Shown here one piece after another: positions 1 through 11,529 of a stretch of 64,000 nt of DNA (its first letter is position 1; every line of letters begins with the position of its first letter). Where the stretch lies: positions 186,001-250,000 of the forward strand of contig WTXG01000005.1 of NCBI GenBank assembly GCA_022496185.1, read 5' to 3'. Position numbers and translations under genes: made by a program. The notes below the pieces were generated by a model. The model was not told the origin of the DNA and made no database searches. It saw nothing but the letters and a program-made list of their open reading frames with translations. The stretch is from Multifurca ochricompacta (taxonomy: Eukaryota > Basidiomycota > Agaricomycetes > Russulales > Russulaceae).

Positions 1-1468
1 CAGCGGAGTCAGCACCACCATCGGTGGATCTGTTTTCCTCTGTCGGCGTAATGGAGAGTGGTGGTGTGGGTGAGCGTTCGATCTTTGCTTCGGGACTTTT
101 GGCTCTCGCTTCCGTACCGATACCAGTTTCCAAACTACCATTAGGCGATGCGGATGCTTGCCGACATTCGGAGCCACCTTCAGAACGAACTACGCGGGAG
201 GGACACGCATGTCAGTATGGTTCATATAAGCACTAAGACAAATAAGGAAACCTACGGTGCCTCTGAAAGCAAAGCAGATAGTAAGCATTCCAACCCAAGG
301 CAGGGGAGAATAACTCACATTCAAAGCATCAAGACGGCTAAAAGTCTTCCCGCACCCTTGACAAGCATTATTCTGGGACTTTGCCGAGTGTAAAGCTTGA
401 TGCCGCCTGACTATTTCGTAAGGATCACCCATATTGGCGAACGAAGCCTCCACATCACGTACTTGCAATCATGCTGTCTGGCGAAGCCCTTATTGCACCC
501 AGGCCACTCGCACTTGTACGGACGCTCTTCCGTGTGCGACCTCAGGTGACCTGATGCGGGTTAGAGCGTCAGTCAGAGCTCATTGGACACAAAGTCTCCC
601 AGGCACCTCTGAGATTGAACCGTCTAGTGAATGTACTGCCACAACCTGGAACTGGGCACAAAAAATTTGCCTCATTCCTGCGCCGGCTCGCACTAGCCGC
701 TTGCGTAGCAGAAGTCGTGACCTGCTGCCGTTCGACCTGAAAAATGGGTGGAAGCCGGCACACAGCACCCGGTGTTGCCGGGGACGTAGTGGGGCTTGAG
801 ACCGTGCTGACTGCGGAAAGAGGAGGGGGCGAAGAGGATGGCATAGTCTGGGCATGACCATAAAATGAAGCAGGGGATGGGGTGTAATATGCCTCCGGAT
901 CTGTGGGGCTTCGTTTACCATCGCGCCGCGAAGCAGGGTAAGGTGGGTTGGCAGCATGAGGATGAGGATGTGGTGATCGCAATGGTGGGAGAGGGGGCAG
1001 TTGGGAAGGCTGAGGTAGGTGTGAGCCTATGGGTGGAATATGGAGAGGAGGGGCATGGAATGGATAGTGCCCGGATGCGGGAGCCAGCCCTCCAAATGGA
1101 TATGCATGGGGCGGGACATGAGCGGTCGGCGGCATGTCTTGGTCCGAACGACGAGCTAAGACGCGAGTATGATTGGTGTCCTTTTCCTGCTGAGACACGG
1201 TGAGTGAGGGCTTGGTTAAAGAGGCTGGGGTGGACGGAAGGGAATCTATGGAGGAAGAGGAGCTTGCGCCGGGCAGCTGTGAGTGTATAGTGGGGATAGT
1301 AGAAGAATGAGATAAAGAAGGTAGAGGAGGGGGAGAGGAGTTGTCAGAGGGAAGAGAACCAGGGGAAGGTGTAAGCTGTGGCGAGGCGCTGGTGCTTGCG
1401 CCTGGTGTATCCCATAAGGCGTGGGGGGAATGCGCCTGGAAGGGTTGAGGAGCTGAGTCTGAGTGCAT
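1..1468 (-). CDS. crz1: C2H2 zinc-finger transcription factor, Crz1-type (3' end outside window)
   Basis: Nuclear DNA-binding protein. Exons read on the minus strand: 607..1468, 463..550, 319..406, 256..262 and 1..189, continuing off the left edge. The first ~270 residues are Pro/Ser/His-rich and probably disordered. Three fingers follow: [19 protein letters not shown], then [19 protein letters not shown], then [18 protein letters not shown] ending in SEGGSEC (C2HC). The spacing and the [11 protein letters not shown] ending match calcineurin-responsive Crz1/Prz1 factors as I know them, so the Crz1 name is inference from the finger block. A 7-nt microexon (256..262) supplies the first zinc-binding His of finger 3. 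I chose Met at 1468 because upstream sequence is simple repeat; an upstream exon remains possible. No calcineurin-docking PxIxIT motif was identified. Confidence 0.75.
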
Positions 1469-1964
1469 GGATGACAGGAGTGAGAGGCTATGCAACGGGA
1501 AATGAAATCGAGAACATGTACCAAGGTAGGCCGCGAGGTTTAACAGGAGATTTGGGTGAGGCTGAGTTGCCGCGAGTGTGTTGGGAATTGGGAGTGTATG
1601 CTGTGCTGTGTGAGTGGTAGTGGTAGTGGTAGTGGTAGTGGCAGTGGTGGTTGTGGTGGTGGTAGCGGTGGTGGTAGTGGTGGTGGTGATGTGACTGACA
1701 CTACTGACACTGACACTGACGCTGACATTGACACTGACATTGGCACCGACACACACACACACGCATACACTTACGCTAACGCTACAATACACTCTTGTGT
1801 GGCTGTGGCTGTGTTAACTTTGAACGAATGAACGAACGGAACGTAAGATCTACATCTACATCATCATCATCATCCATCATCATCATCACCATCATCATCA
1901 TCATTATCACTCTCCTCTCGTTTATACACACATTACATTACATTTACATTAAATTAAATACAGG
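1469..1964. other. intergenic, simple-sequence rich; (CAT)n at 1861-1908
   Basis: This gap lies between the start of the zinc-finger gene and the stop of the lipase gene. It holds the compound repeat listed separately and a CAT/ATC trinucleotide tract at about 1861-1908, followed by AT-rich sequence that may be lipase 3' UTR. No further gene is seen. Confidence 0.6.
1608..1770. repeat. compound microsatellite (GTAGTG)n / (CTGACA)n / (CA)n
   Basis: Tandem GGTAGT/GGT units run from about 1611 to 1690, then degenerate CTGACA units to about 1750, then a short CA run. It lies upstream of the zinc-finger gene. A long open frame crosses it but only encodes simple Ser/Val/Thr repeats, so I do not count it as protein. 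Confidence 0.85.
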
Positions 1965-4900
1965 TTAGAATATGGATTCACTTACAAATATATGCGAATC
2001 CAGCAGTCGTCGTCGCCTCATCAACTCACTTTCAGATATGATCTGACCCCCAACCGCGACAACACTCCCTTTACCAGGCGTACCAGCTCTAGCGATGGCA
2101 TCAAAACTCTTTGGTGCACGAGGTGGCGACCGAACCGGTTTGCTCGTCTCCTTCTCGTCCGCCGTGGTGTGAAGAGTGGAATCTGATGTCGATCTATCAG
2201 ATTCAAAAGTCCCATTATAAGCCGCAACCCCCTTTCGAATCTTCTCCCGACGGAAAGTCTCATTTTCCTCGTTCAAGCCACCTCCAATCGCTGATTCCCT
2301 GCGCACCTTCGGAACAATCGTGACACAATCCTCGAAATCAGCCTCCAATGGGTAACCAAGGGATGGTGTATCGTGAGCGTCGGCCGTCACAATACGCACG
2401 CGAGGAGCAGTGTCATCACTAGCGATTCCTTTAGCGCCCCCACGGAATGCCCACGGGAAGATATGTGAGAAGAAAGGTGAACTAGGTTCCACCTCGCTTG
2501 TTGAGGTCTGTGGGGACGACAGGTTGGATGGAACGCGGCTGTCTGCTGGCGAGACAGTAGAAAAAACGCCTTCGATCCAACTGGCAAGATCATCAATGGC
2601 AACTTGCGCTTCGGGCATGAGAGATGGCATCTGAAGATAACCATGGCTCCAACCAGAGAAGATCTGCATCTGTAACCAGTCGTCGTCGCTCTCAGCTTCA
2701 AGACTGTCAAGTTCATCCTCTAGCCTTTGGAATTCGGAGGGGTCCATGTCGCCACGTCCCCCCGCCAGCATCTTCCGAAGCTCCTCCCGGCGCTGTCGCT
2801 TGGCTTCCCGGACACGCCCTGCAAAAATAATCGTGTCATCCACAAGTGGGTCCTTTTCGCCGCATTGGAGTAGAAGGGGTGGAAAATTGGCAAGCAGATG
2901 CGAAGGGGTAAGGATGGGGGAGATGTGATAGTCAGACGCAAAATCGGGGTTGAGATGAGGACCGATGTACAAGATAGCCATGGCACGCATCTAAAAGACC
3001 TCAGTTTCAAGCGATTCTCTACAAGGGCGGGGCGACTCACCATAGTTGGTGAAATGATGCGGTCCTGGAAGTAGCCTGACCGAGAGGTCATGGTCAAGCG
3101 CATACCAATGGGTGCATTCTTCCGATCAAATGCTGCGCGTTTACGCTTCTTGGCAACTTCCATGTTCGCCTTGCGGACTTCTTCCGCAAGTCGCGCTTGG
3201 GCTACCGTATTCAAGAGTTCTCGAGAACGACTTCCTTTAGGGCCCAAAGTGTTAAACGGGTTGGGTGCATTGTCAAGAGGTGAAGTAACTGCGCTGGAGG
3301 CGGGAGAATGATGCCATTGGATGCGGGCTTCAATAGGCCGGTTCTCTTTGTGTTCGTACTCTTCCTCATCATCCTCTTCCTCTTCACTCGATGAATCGGT
3401 AAATCCAAGGGAGCTTGAGGTGCGCTCAAGCGTCAGAGGATGCAGTTGAGTATACGACCGCCGCGACTTCAATTGCTTCATAGTCGACGAGCTCGTTGAG
3501 GGCCTCGTTATCGACGTCATGCCCATCCCAAAAGCGTCTCGCCAGCTCTTCTTGCGAACGGGGGAAATGGACCTTGGCTCTTCGTTCACCATTGCCAACG
3601 GATTGGCATGAGAAAGATGATCCTTAGCACCGCGCAGCTCCTTCGCCCAACCCTCACTGTTACCATCATCATCAGACGTATAGAAAAAGCTGGAGGTCTG
3701 TCTTCGAAGTAACGTTGGGGACTTTGAATGCTGCCTGTGTTCGTCAGCTTCCGTTTCCTCGCGGAGAACCTTCAAATGGGAGGGAGTCATCCATGAAGTG
3801 AAGTTAAAGTCCATGGCTGGGTAGCTAAGCAAGACTGCAACGGGAAGTAGAAGAGGTGTAGGCGGGCGCGATTCTGGTGCATGGTACGGCAAAGATGGAT
3901 CTGACGTGAGGAGATTGTGTTCAATGATCTTCACGACGCATCCCGTGGCCAGGCAACCTCCACTAAGTTAACGATTAGATTAGATAGGTGTCATCCAACG
4001 GCGAACGTCTGGACATACGCGGAATCTCCTGAGAGGATGACATTGATGTCTTTACCAGCCATGCCGATGGCTTTACCCTTTGACTCGACGATGATCCGAT
4101 AGGCATCAAAAATCTCATCAACTGCAAAGGGATACGGGTCTAGACATAAGTGTTAGAAACAAGCAAGAAAGATAGGTGATAGGTAAAAGTAACGGAACCG
4201 ACATTCTGGAGCCTTTCCATACTCAATGGAAATTACTGGTTTGCCGGTCTGGACAGCCCAAGATCGAAGGCGCTCTTCGTGGTGCTCAGGACCCATTGAG
4301 ATGAACCCACCGCCTGGAACGTCGAAGATCAAGTTGTGCTCGGAGGAAAGAGCGATCAGGGGGTCCTTAGATGACTGGAGCTCTGGACGCGGGGAGTAAA
4401 AGAGATAGGCCGTAATGGGTCGTGTATACGGGGACGAGTTTGGGCGTGGTAAGAGGATTTTCCGATGGAGTGCGACAGGTTTTTTGTGACTGATGAGTTG
4501 AAGCTAATGAACAAGTTCTTAGACATAGCTAGCAGGCAGCAACAAACGCTCTCACGAATGGATTGCTCGTTTTCTCCCACGTTACACGAAGCATTTCAAC
4601 GGTAGGAGCCGCTCGGAATTTACGAAGCTGCAGTAGCGGCGCTCAGTGACCGCAGACAGGCGTTGGGGTGAGCTTACCTTCTCGTCGGCTTCATTAGCAA
4701 AGATAATATAATACACAGAAAATATTATGGAACAGATGTCCCGCAGCCACTTCTGGCGAATATTCATAGCCGTTGCAAAACCTGCATCCAATCCAGTGTT
4801 GATCCAAGTCGCACGATAGTACGATGGGGAATACTAGGAAAGTGATCACAAAAAACAAGAACCGCGGAAAACAGTAAGTAAAACTTACAAGGCGTGCCAG

Positions 4901-5308
4901 AGGCTCGGGGGCTGTCGGAGGGGAGCTTGAGCCTTATGGAAATGCCGAATCAGACATCTGAACTCACCGCCTAGTCCGACGAGCTTGTCTGCATTACGCA
5001 TTGCATACACTGCAGTAAGTGTACTGACGATGATTTGCCAGGGCGTGAAATCATCTGTGAAAGTTAAGGGGGTGGTTTGACAGATAGCTGAATAACGCGA
5101 CGCACCCAGCTTTCTGTTCAAAGCCCGCATCCAAAGAACGCGTGGACCTCGTGCATCACCCCACGTAATCCTCCATAACCAAAAGAAAATAACTAGAAAA
5201 ACCTGGTTGAGGAATGAACGATGATGTAGCTAGACCGGAGGTAAGGCTATTCTCTACCTGAGTGCGTTTCCATGAGGGACTGGGAGTGCCGACGAGATGA
5301 TCAATCAT
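1965..5308 (-). CDS. hormone-sensitive-lipase-type alpha/beta hydrolase
   Basis: Predicted esterase/lipase of the Abhydrolase_3 (HSL) class. Ten exons join in frame: 5258..5308, 5106..5202, 4968..5054, 4889..4911, 4678..4833, 4556..4627, 4203..4503, 4019..4139, 3041..3962 and 1965..2990. They give 2856 nt (951 aa) with no frame break. A hydrophobic segment (VFLVIFFWLW) lies near residue 20, suggesting a membrane anchor. The oxyanion motif reads VPGGGF instead of HGGG. The nucleophile motif is GDSAGG, and the late catalytic region contains CGEKDPLVDD and FSGWSHGYLQ. Between core and C-terminus are long acidic/Ser-rich insertions and a ~190-residue Arg-rich tail. Relatives include steryl-acetyl-hydrolase-like fungal proteins; the substrate cannot be read from sequence. 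One donor is the weak GTCGGT at 4202. Confidence 0.88.
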
Positions 5309-5595
5309 AAAGATTGTGAATATATGCTATAAAAAAAGTAAAGAACGAAGGATAGTCGGTGGTGGTGGTAGTGGTAGTGGTAGCGGTAGTGGTAGTGGGT
5401 GGTGGTGTGCTATGAAAAAAGGGATTAGTAGTACAGGTCATCTTTAGTACAATTCATCACTTTCATGTGATTATATACATCACGTGAACAATTGACCACT
5501 AGGGCTCGGCTCGGAGCCTATCGATTGATTGATCTTTGATTTGATCTTGTTTCAAAAACTGTGAGTTGTCGGTTTAGTAGATCCCCACCGAGATC
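5309..5595. promoter_or_regulatory. divergent intergenic region (lipase / allantoicase)
   Basis: A 287-bp spacer between divergent start codons. It carries a GGTAGT/GGT tandem tract at about 5358-5407, a CACGTG core near 5481-5486, and one GATA-type site (CGATAG on the minus strand, near 5519-5524). The GATA site would suit nitrogen-regulated allantoin genes, but a single match is weak evidence. Confidence 0.35.
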
Positions 5596-7900
5596 ATGTC
5601 CATGTCCGATAACTTTTCACAAAACCCGTTCACCACCGAGATAGGTAAGAAAGTTGTATCACTTGTGACTCTTTCTATTACATTCTTCATTTCAGAGCTG
5701 TCCAGTGTCGTGCTCGGTGGTTCAGTAGTATCAATTTCGGACGAGTTTTTCGCAGAAGCTTTCCACCTTTTGCTCACAGAGGTAACGGGAAAGTGTTATT
5801 TTCGCATCATTTCTGTCTTACCGATCTTACTTCTCGTCTCATAGCCTGCAAAGAGCCTGAAGGGTCAATTCGGACCCAACGGCGCTTTATATGATGGCTG
5901 GGAAACTCGTCGACACAATCACACCATGATTGGTAAGGGTTCGAGATCGGAGACCAGAGTGCTCAACTCCGTTGTTACAGGGCAATCATCAAGCTGGGAA
6001 CAACAGGAACGGTCAAAGGCTTCGACATTGACACGAGCCACTTCAATGGTGTGTTCATTAAGTAGCAATGAACAAATCCCTAACAGATTTCTCAAAGGAA
6101 ACGAGGGACCTGAAGCGTCCGTGCAAAGTTTGTACATCACAAAAGGAGAGGGCTCGCCAGAAGCAAGCGATCCACGTGTGCGACAGTTCCAGCCACCCCC
6201 GAATGGTGAAACATCGCTGATCCCATTCTCAGTGGACAGAAGTTCTGCCAAGAGTATCTCTGGGCCCCTCAGCGAGACATTTTTTTACAGTACCTGAAAC
6301 GCAGCCAGTAAACTACGTTAAGCTGAATATGTATCCTGATGGTGGTATTGTGAGTCAACCATGAGGGTGTTGGAAATCCTTGGCAGACATTTATTGATCC
6401 CCAACAGGCTCGATTTCGCGTGTATGGTAACGTTGTTCCCATCCACCCCGAATCTCCGAGCGAGGTGTTTGACTTGGCGCACGTGTTTGCCGGAGGGAGA
6501 GTGGTATTCACGTCGGACCAGCACTTTGGTGTGGGCTCCAACCTCATACTACCCGGTCGAGGTCGGTTTTCATGATGAGGGCGTGATTAAAGCTCATGGT
6601 CTGTAGGAAAGGACATGAGTGATGGATGGGAGACCAAACGTAGTAGGCAACCGGCGCATAAGGATTGGGTGATTATTAAACTGTGCGTGGGCGCATTATC
6701 TGGTCGGCGGTCATCTAACACCTCAAGACGGCATCAGAGGCGCGACTGGTCATTTGTCACATGTCGCTATCGACACGGCGCATTTCAAGGGCAATTTTCC
6801 TCAGTATTGTGAACTTCATGCTATCAACATTGACTCCGGCGTACCTCCACACTCAGCATCGCACTCACCCCCACCAACTTGTTATCCGTCCTCGGAGAAA
6901 GGGGCTCCAACTACAAAAGAAGATGAGTGGACGTTAGTGCTACCACAAATGCGCCTTGGTCCACATCGCGAGCACTACTTCCAAGTCGATGGTTCCGGGA
7001 AAGGTGCATTTACACACGTACGGTTGACCATATTTCCGGACGGTGGGGTCAAGCGCATACGCGTGTTTGGAAGCAGAGTACCAAATTCTGAGGTGTTCAT
7101 ACACAGTTTTGACAGCGCCGAGCCAAGTAATCAGGTTTTTATTGACGTAGTGGCCGCCGAGGAAGTTAATTCAAGTCGGCGAAAAATCCCAGCTCTGCCT
7201 CTCACACCGGAGGCTTTCGCCGCGTTTGGCCAAGTCGTCCAGTCATATGAAGACATCTTTGGCGCTCCGCGTTCGGTGAAGATAACACCAGCGAACTTTG
7301 GGACAGCCACCAAGTACCACAAGCTCTCGCTGCTTGAAAGCAGTTACCCGGACAAATTGAGTGCGACAAGCGGAATATCCGTATACCGATGCCAGCCTGC
7401 GAAAGTGCTGAAAGTCGGAACAAAGAGGGAGGTCATCCTGAGTGCATTGGAGAGGCACCCATACACCAATCAGGCGTTCCTCCCAATGGGACATGATAAA
7501 GATAATCAATACCTTGTCGTGGTTGCCAAGAATGGGCCGGATGATCGACCGGATATTGGTAGCTTGCGTGCATTCGTCGCACGAGCTAATCAAGGGATCG
7601 TGTACAACACGAGCGTTTGGCGTAAGTTAAATTCCTATTATAAGGCCCCAGACTGTGCTGAATATGTTCGCCGTTGCCGTTCCGTTCAGACCAACCGATG
7701 ACGGTATTAGACGGGGTACGTTGCTGTTGCTGTTGCTCGCTGAGCGACCTCGTCAATGTCGTGACTAAAATTGGCTTCAACTTTTATAGCCGATGGACCT
7801 CGCTTGTGTAGAGACGCAAATAGGTAACGGTGATGCAGCGGACTGTGAAGTTATAGATTTGAGAGACAATGGGGGAGGAGTGAATATTATCGTGTTTTAG
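5596..7900 (+). CDS. allantoicase - ureidoglycolate lyase fusion protein
   Basis: Two consecutive steps of allantoin breakdown in one polypeptide. Allantoicase converts allantoate to ureidoglycolate plus urea; ureidoglycolate lyase then releases glyoxylate and the second urea. Eleven exons: 5596..5644, 5696..5781, 5845..5932, 5981..6048, 6098..6177, 6233..6349, 6408..6561, 6607..6682, 6738..7621, 7690..7715 and 7790..7900. Two allantoicase repeats are visible (each with DGWETxR and WxIIKLG...DTxHFxGN), up to about residue 370. From about [18 protein letters not shown] the sequence is a full ureidoglycolate lyase ending [19 protein letters not shown]. Total 1739 nt, one short of a multiple of three. 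The break lies at 5929-5932, where RRHNHTM should continue to DWAIIKLG. Fused Dal2/Dal3-type domains are established in some fungi. Confidence in the identity is high; the exact start (5596 or 5602) is not settled. Confidence 0.9.
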
Positions 7901-8086
7901 GAATTACCTGATTAGTAATTGAACTGGTCGGAGTACCAAAATTGGCTCATGACTAACCTGTGACCTGTGACATGTGACCTGTGACTGGTGTAAGGGGGCG
8001 GGATTACAACCAACAACCAACTCTTTCTGCTCTGTGTTCTGTGTTCTGCTACTGTTACACATTACACACACACTCTAGCCTCAGCC
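7901..8086. promoter_or_regulatory. short spacer, allantoicase 3' end to Bre1 start
   Basis: A 186-bp gap between two same-strand genes. It has short tandem TGTGACCTG-like units near 7960-7990 and no gene. It presumably holds the allantoicase terminator and the Bre1 promoter. Confidence 0.35.
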
Positions 8087-11000
8087 ATGCAGCAAGTTGA
8101 GTCAAGAAAGCGTCCTCATATAGGCGAGCCAGACCCTCTTCCTTCTAAGAAACGTGCAGTATCTGTCAATGGCACTACCCCAATTGTCAATGGCAATGTA
8201 CATCCCACAGTACCGTCAGAAGACGAGCCAAGGGATCAGGATAGCTTGGAGGTTAGTTCAATGTCTTTATTTCTCTTGCTTCAACCCCTTCTTTATATTT
8301 ATCACATATCTTATCCTCTCTTTTATTCAGCAATTTCGCAAGGAGGCCATTTTTCGTCGCATGAGACATTATTCACGAGAAAATGAGCGGAGCCAAGCTC
8401 GAATCGCCGAATTAGAGCGTCTGAAGAGTACTTACGAAGCTAGCCTTGCAGTTATGGGGGCTTGTTGGACTCAGGTTTGCTGGGCATCTCGTTCTTGTAC
8501 AGAACTGAATGCTCTGACACCCCTTCCAAGTTGGTCGATACAATAAGGGCGCATGTGAAGCCCGACATCTCACCACCTTTGGATGATGAAGCTGAAGGTA
8601 TGTCTTGCGGATGGCTTTCCTGAAGTCACCTGTGTTCATTTTCCCGAAGACTTGTTCTGTTTATCCAAGCGCATATCATCCGAAGACAGCCCTGCTCTTG
8701 CCACTGCGTTTGAAGAAAAGGCTCGATCTACCCACAAACTTGTTGCCGCATTTGTGCAGCTGAATGGGGTCAACCCCCTCAAGGACGAGTTATATAGGCG
8801 ATACCAGCGTTCTCAAACAGAGGTGTGTCATTTGTTTCTCCTTGATTGGCTATGAGATGAGTTAACATGTAACTTAAAAGTGCACGGCGTTGCGCTCAGA
8901 GCTTGAATTAATAAGAGCAAACCTGAAGGACTGCTTAACACAGCGTGACCAGTATCATTCAGATCTCGCCGTTGCTGAGATGCGGCTAGATCGACTACAA
9001 AGTCGCACGGTCCAGCTAGTTCACGGCCGCGCGACATCTCCGCCGAAGGAGGCGCCTGTGAAGGACGATGAAGCTGTTGACAGGAAGGAGGAAGGTGGCG
9101 TGAAGGAAGAAGACCGAACATCCTCCTCTCCTGCAGTGAGTGGCCAATTTATCGGTGGGAGCTTTTTAATCTTACTTATACTCTTTTATCTGATTCCAAC
9201 TAGCCAACATCTACCCTCGTTCCCTTAGCCATTACCTTGGGCGAGTTGCAAGAGTGGCAGGACATCGCCAAAGTTCGTGAAGACAAGATCAGGGAACTCG
9301 AGCTGTTTAACGACAACTTGCGACATGAAAACCGTCTGTTGACTGCAGTATGTCGTCGTTGGATCTTGGCTGAATTCGACTGATCCTTTACAGCAAAGTG
9401 TTCCCTCGAACGATGCCGTCACAGGAACAGAACTTTTCAAAGCGCTTACTGATAGGATTTTTCATCTTGAATATGCCCTCAAGGAGAAGGAAACTCAGAC
9501 TAAAGTTCCTGCTTCTGAGGACTCGAAGGTCTTTCCACCTTGTGAGGTTAACGACGAGGAATTGGTACGTTCAGTCTTCTTGCTGGGCACACTGTAATCA
9601 AGTCTTCGCATAGAGAGAGAAGGAGCGACGGGCTGCAGAAGAGAAACGTATTCAGGAAGGGAGCCGACTACGGAAACAACGCGAGCAACTCACTGCAGAG
9701 CTTAACGAAGTCCGAGCGCAGCTCATCAAGCGGCAGTCTTTAGAAGAAGCCAAAACACTTCTCGCCTCGTATACTGTAATTGTGCCCCTACTGGTTCGTA
9801 AACGAAGGACTGATACCTGGTCCAGAATCGAGTGGAAGTTTACCAGTCAGAGGTGTCCAGGCTGAAGCTATTACTCGCTGCCAAAGCGGGAGATGAGGAA
9901 CTTGTCAATTCTCTTCGAAAGGAAAAGTCAGGAGATGCGGCAGAATTGAGGGAGCGACTCCTGTAAGTCTTATGATTTCGAAGCTCGAGGGTGCATTTTA
10001 ATGTTGATCGTCAAGGGCGTCCGAAGAACGTGTCTCTGGTCTTGAGAAGCAGCTTGCCGCACTCTCCGAGCAGCACCCCGACATCTCCAAGTTAATAAAT
10101 ACTGAAAGTGAAACTCAGCGACAATTACTTGTTGCGAATAAACTCCTTGCTCAATTTCGTTCAACGTACGGTGAATCTTCGCAACTCCCACCTGACGTAA
10201 AACAACTAGCAGAGCAGTTGAAGTTAAAAGAAGAGGAGTTGCGGGCCCTCCGATTACAAGATGCTCAGCACGCAGACGCAGAGGCTGCATTGTACGATGA
10301 AATTGGAAAGCTGTCGACAGCGTGGGAGTCTCTGCAAGCCCAAGTGACCAGCAAAGTGTTTGATCTTGCGGCCGCCGAGGAGAGAATTATGAAAGTCAAT
10401 CTTGACGTGAGCCCAACTATTCCAAAGTCATGCCTATTACTCACCGCATTCCCGGGATGTAGAAAGCTAAAGCGGATAACAAGTTTTTTGCAGCCATGCG
10501 TGAGAAGGAGGCGGTCGAAAATGAGCACAAACATCTCGCGCGGACCAACGAGAAACTGCTTAAGCACATCTCCAACTTAACAGATGTCGATAAGGCGAAC
10601 ACAAATCGACTGGTGTGCATTACGATAGCCCTACCCCTAGCCATCCTCACATGATTGACAGACTGTGATGGAACAATCTGTCGCCGCTGCCAATGCGAAG
10701 GTGGAGGCGTACAAGAGCCGCATAACATCCCTGGAATCGAGCCTCTATCAAGCCCGCGTATCACGTGCTGGGTTTGAGACGGATGTCTCGCATGTACGTT
10801 GGAAATCACATAGACTGTACATCCAAATAACAGCTCACCCTCTTCCTGCAGCTGCGGAAGGTGATCGACGATGGAAGGAAGGAGTCTTCTGATCTCTTGA
10901 CAGAGCTCAGAAAGGCCCAAGAGGCGCTTTCAGTTGCAAACTTGACTGTTGAGCGACAGAGAAAGGCGGGAGAAAACAAAGCTACACCATCATCACAGAA

Positions 11001-11330
11001 AGAGGCCCAATTGCAAAGAGAGGTAGACAAATGCATGGTGAGTTTTTAGACGCGCAAATCCAGGTCACGGGCCGTTCACGTCACGATTTTCATCTGCAGA
11101 GCATCCTCAAGTGCTCTACATGCAAGCAGAACATGCGCTCAACAGTGCTAACGAAGTGCTTGCACAGTGCGTTTATTTTAATATCCGGTTTGGACTTAGA
11201 AATGAACTTTGTTGTGGTAGCGTTCTGCAAGTCATGCATTGACATGCGGATTGCAACACGGCAGCGTAAATGCCCTGCATGCAATCTCGCATTTGCTCAG
11301 TCAGACGTGCAACAGTTATATTTTCAATAA
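8087..11330 (+). CDS. BRE1: Bre1-type E3 ubiquitin ligase for histone H2B
   Basis: Nuclear RING ligase that works with Rad6 to monoubiquitinate histone H2B. Fifteen exons, starting 8087..8251 and ending 11221..11330, join to 2454 nt (817 aa) in frame. The N-terminus has basic nuclear-localisation-like runs (RKRPH, KKRAV). The block FRKEAIFRRMRHYSREN is typical of the Bre1 Rad6-binding region. The middle is almost continuous coiled coil (Glu/Leu/Lys/Gln-rich). The C-terminal C3HC4 RING reads CSTCKQNM, then KCLHTFCKSCI, then KCPACNLAF, ending SDVQQLYFQ. The RING is split by the last intron (11167-11220). One intron uses an AAG acceptor at 8530. The gene is convergent with the uS9m gene. Confidence 0.92.
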
Positions 11331-11529
11331 ACGTTGCACCTGCGGCTGGAGCGATGAATGCACCTGATGTGTGTTGGGACCATGACCATGCCTAGTTTTA
11401 TTCATTATAATTTTTTTTTTCTGGTCATTATGAGCAAGACACAAGATGCTGGTACTAATAAGCCCTTATATTTTATTGTTTGCTTGAGAACGATGTCATA
11501 TTGTATGCGGTAGGTCTATCGCTATTGCA
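11331..11529. terminator. convergent 3' region of Bre1 and uS9m
   Basis: A 199-bp AT-rich spacer between two stop codons facing each other. It contains TTTTATT/AATAAA-like stretches around 11400-11475 that could serve polyadenylation on both strands. Exact cleavage sites cannot be assigned. Confidence 0.35.

Noticed and set aside
1469..1792. N-terminal extension of the zinc-finger frame (Ser/Val/Cys and Thr repeats)
   Set aside because: It is a direct translation of microsatellites; the protein-like composition begins near Met 1468.
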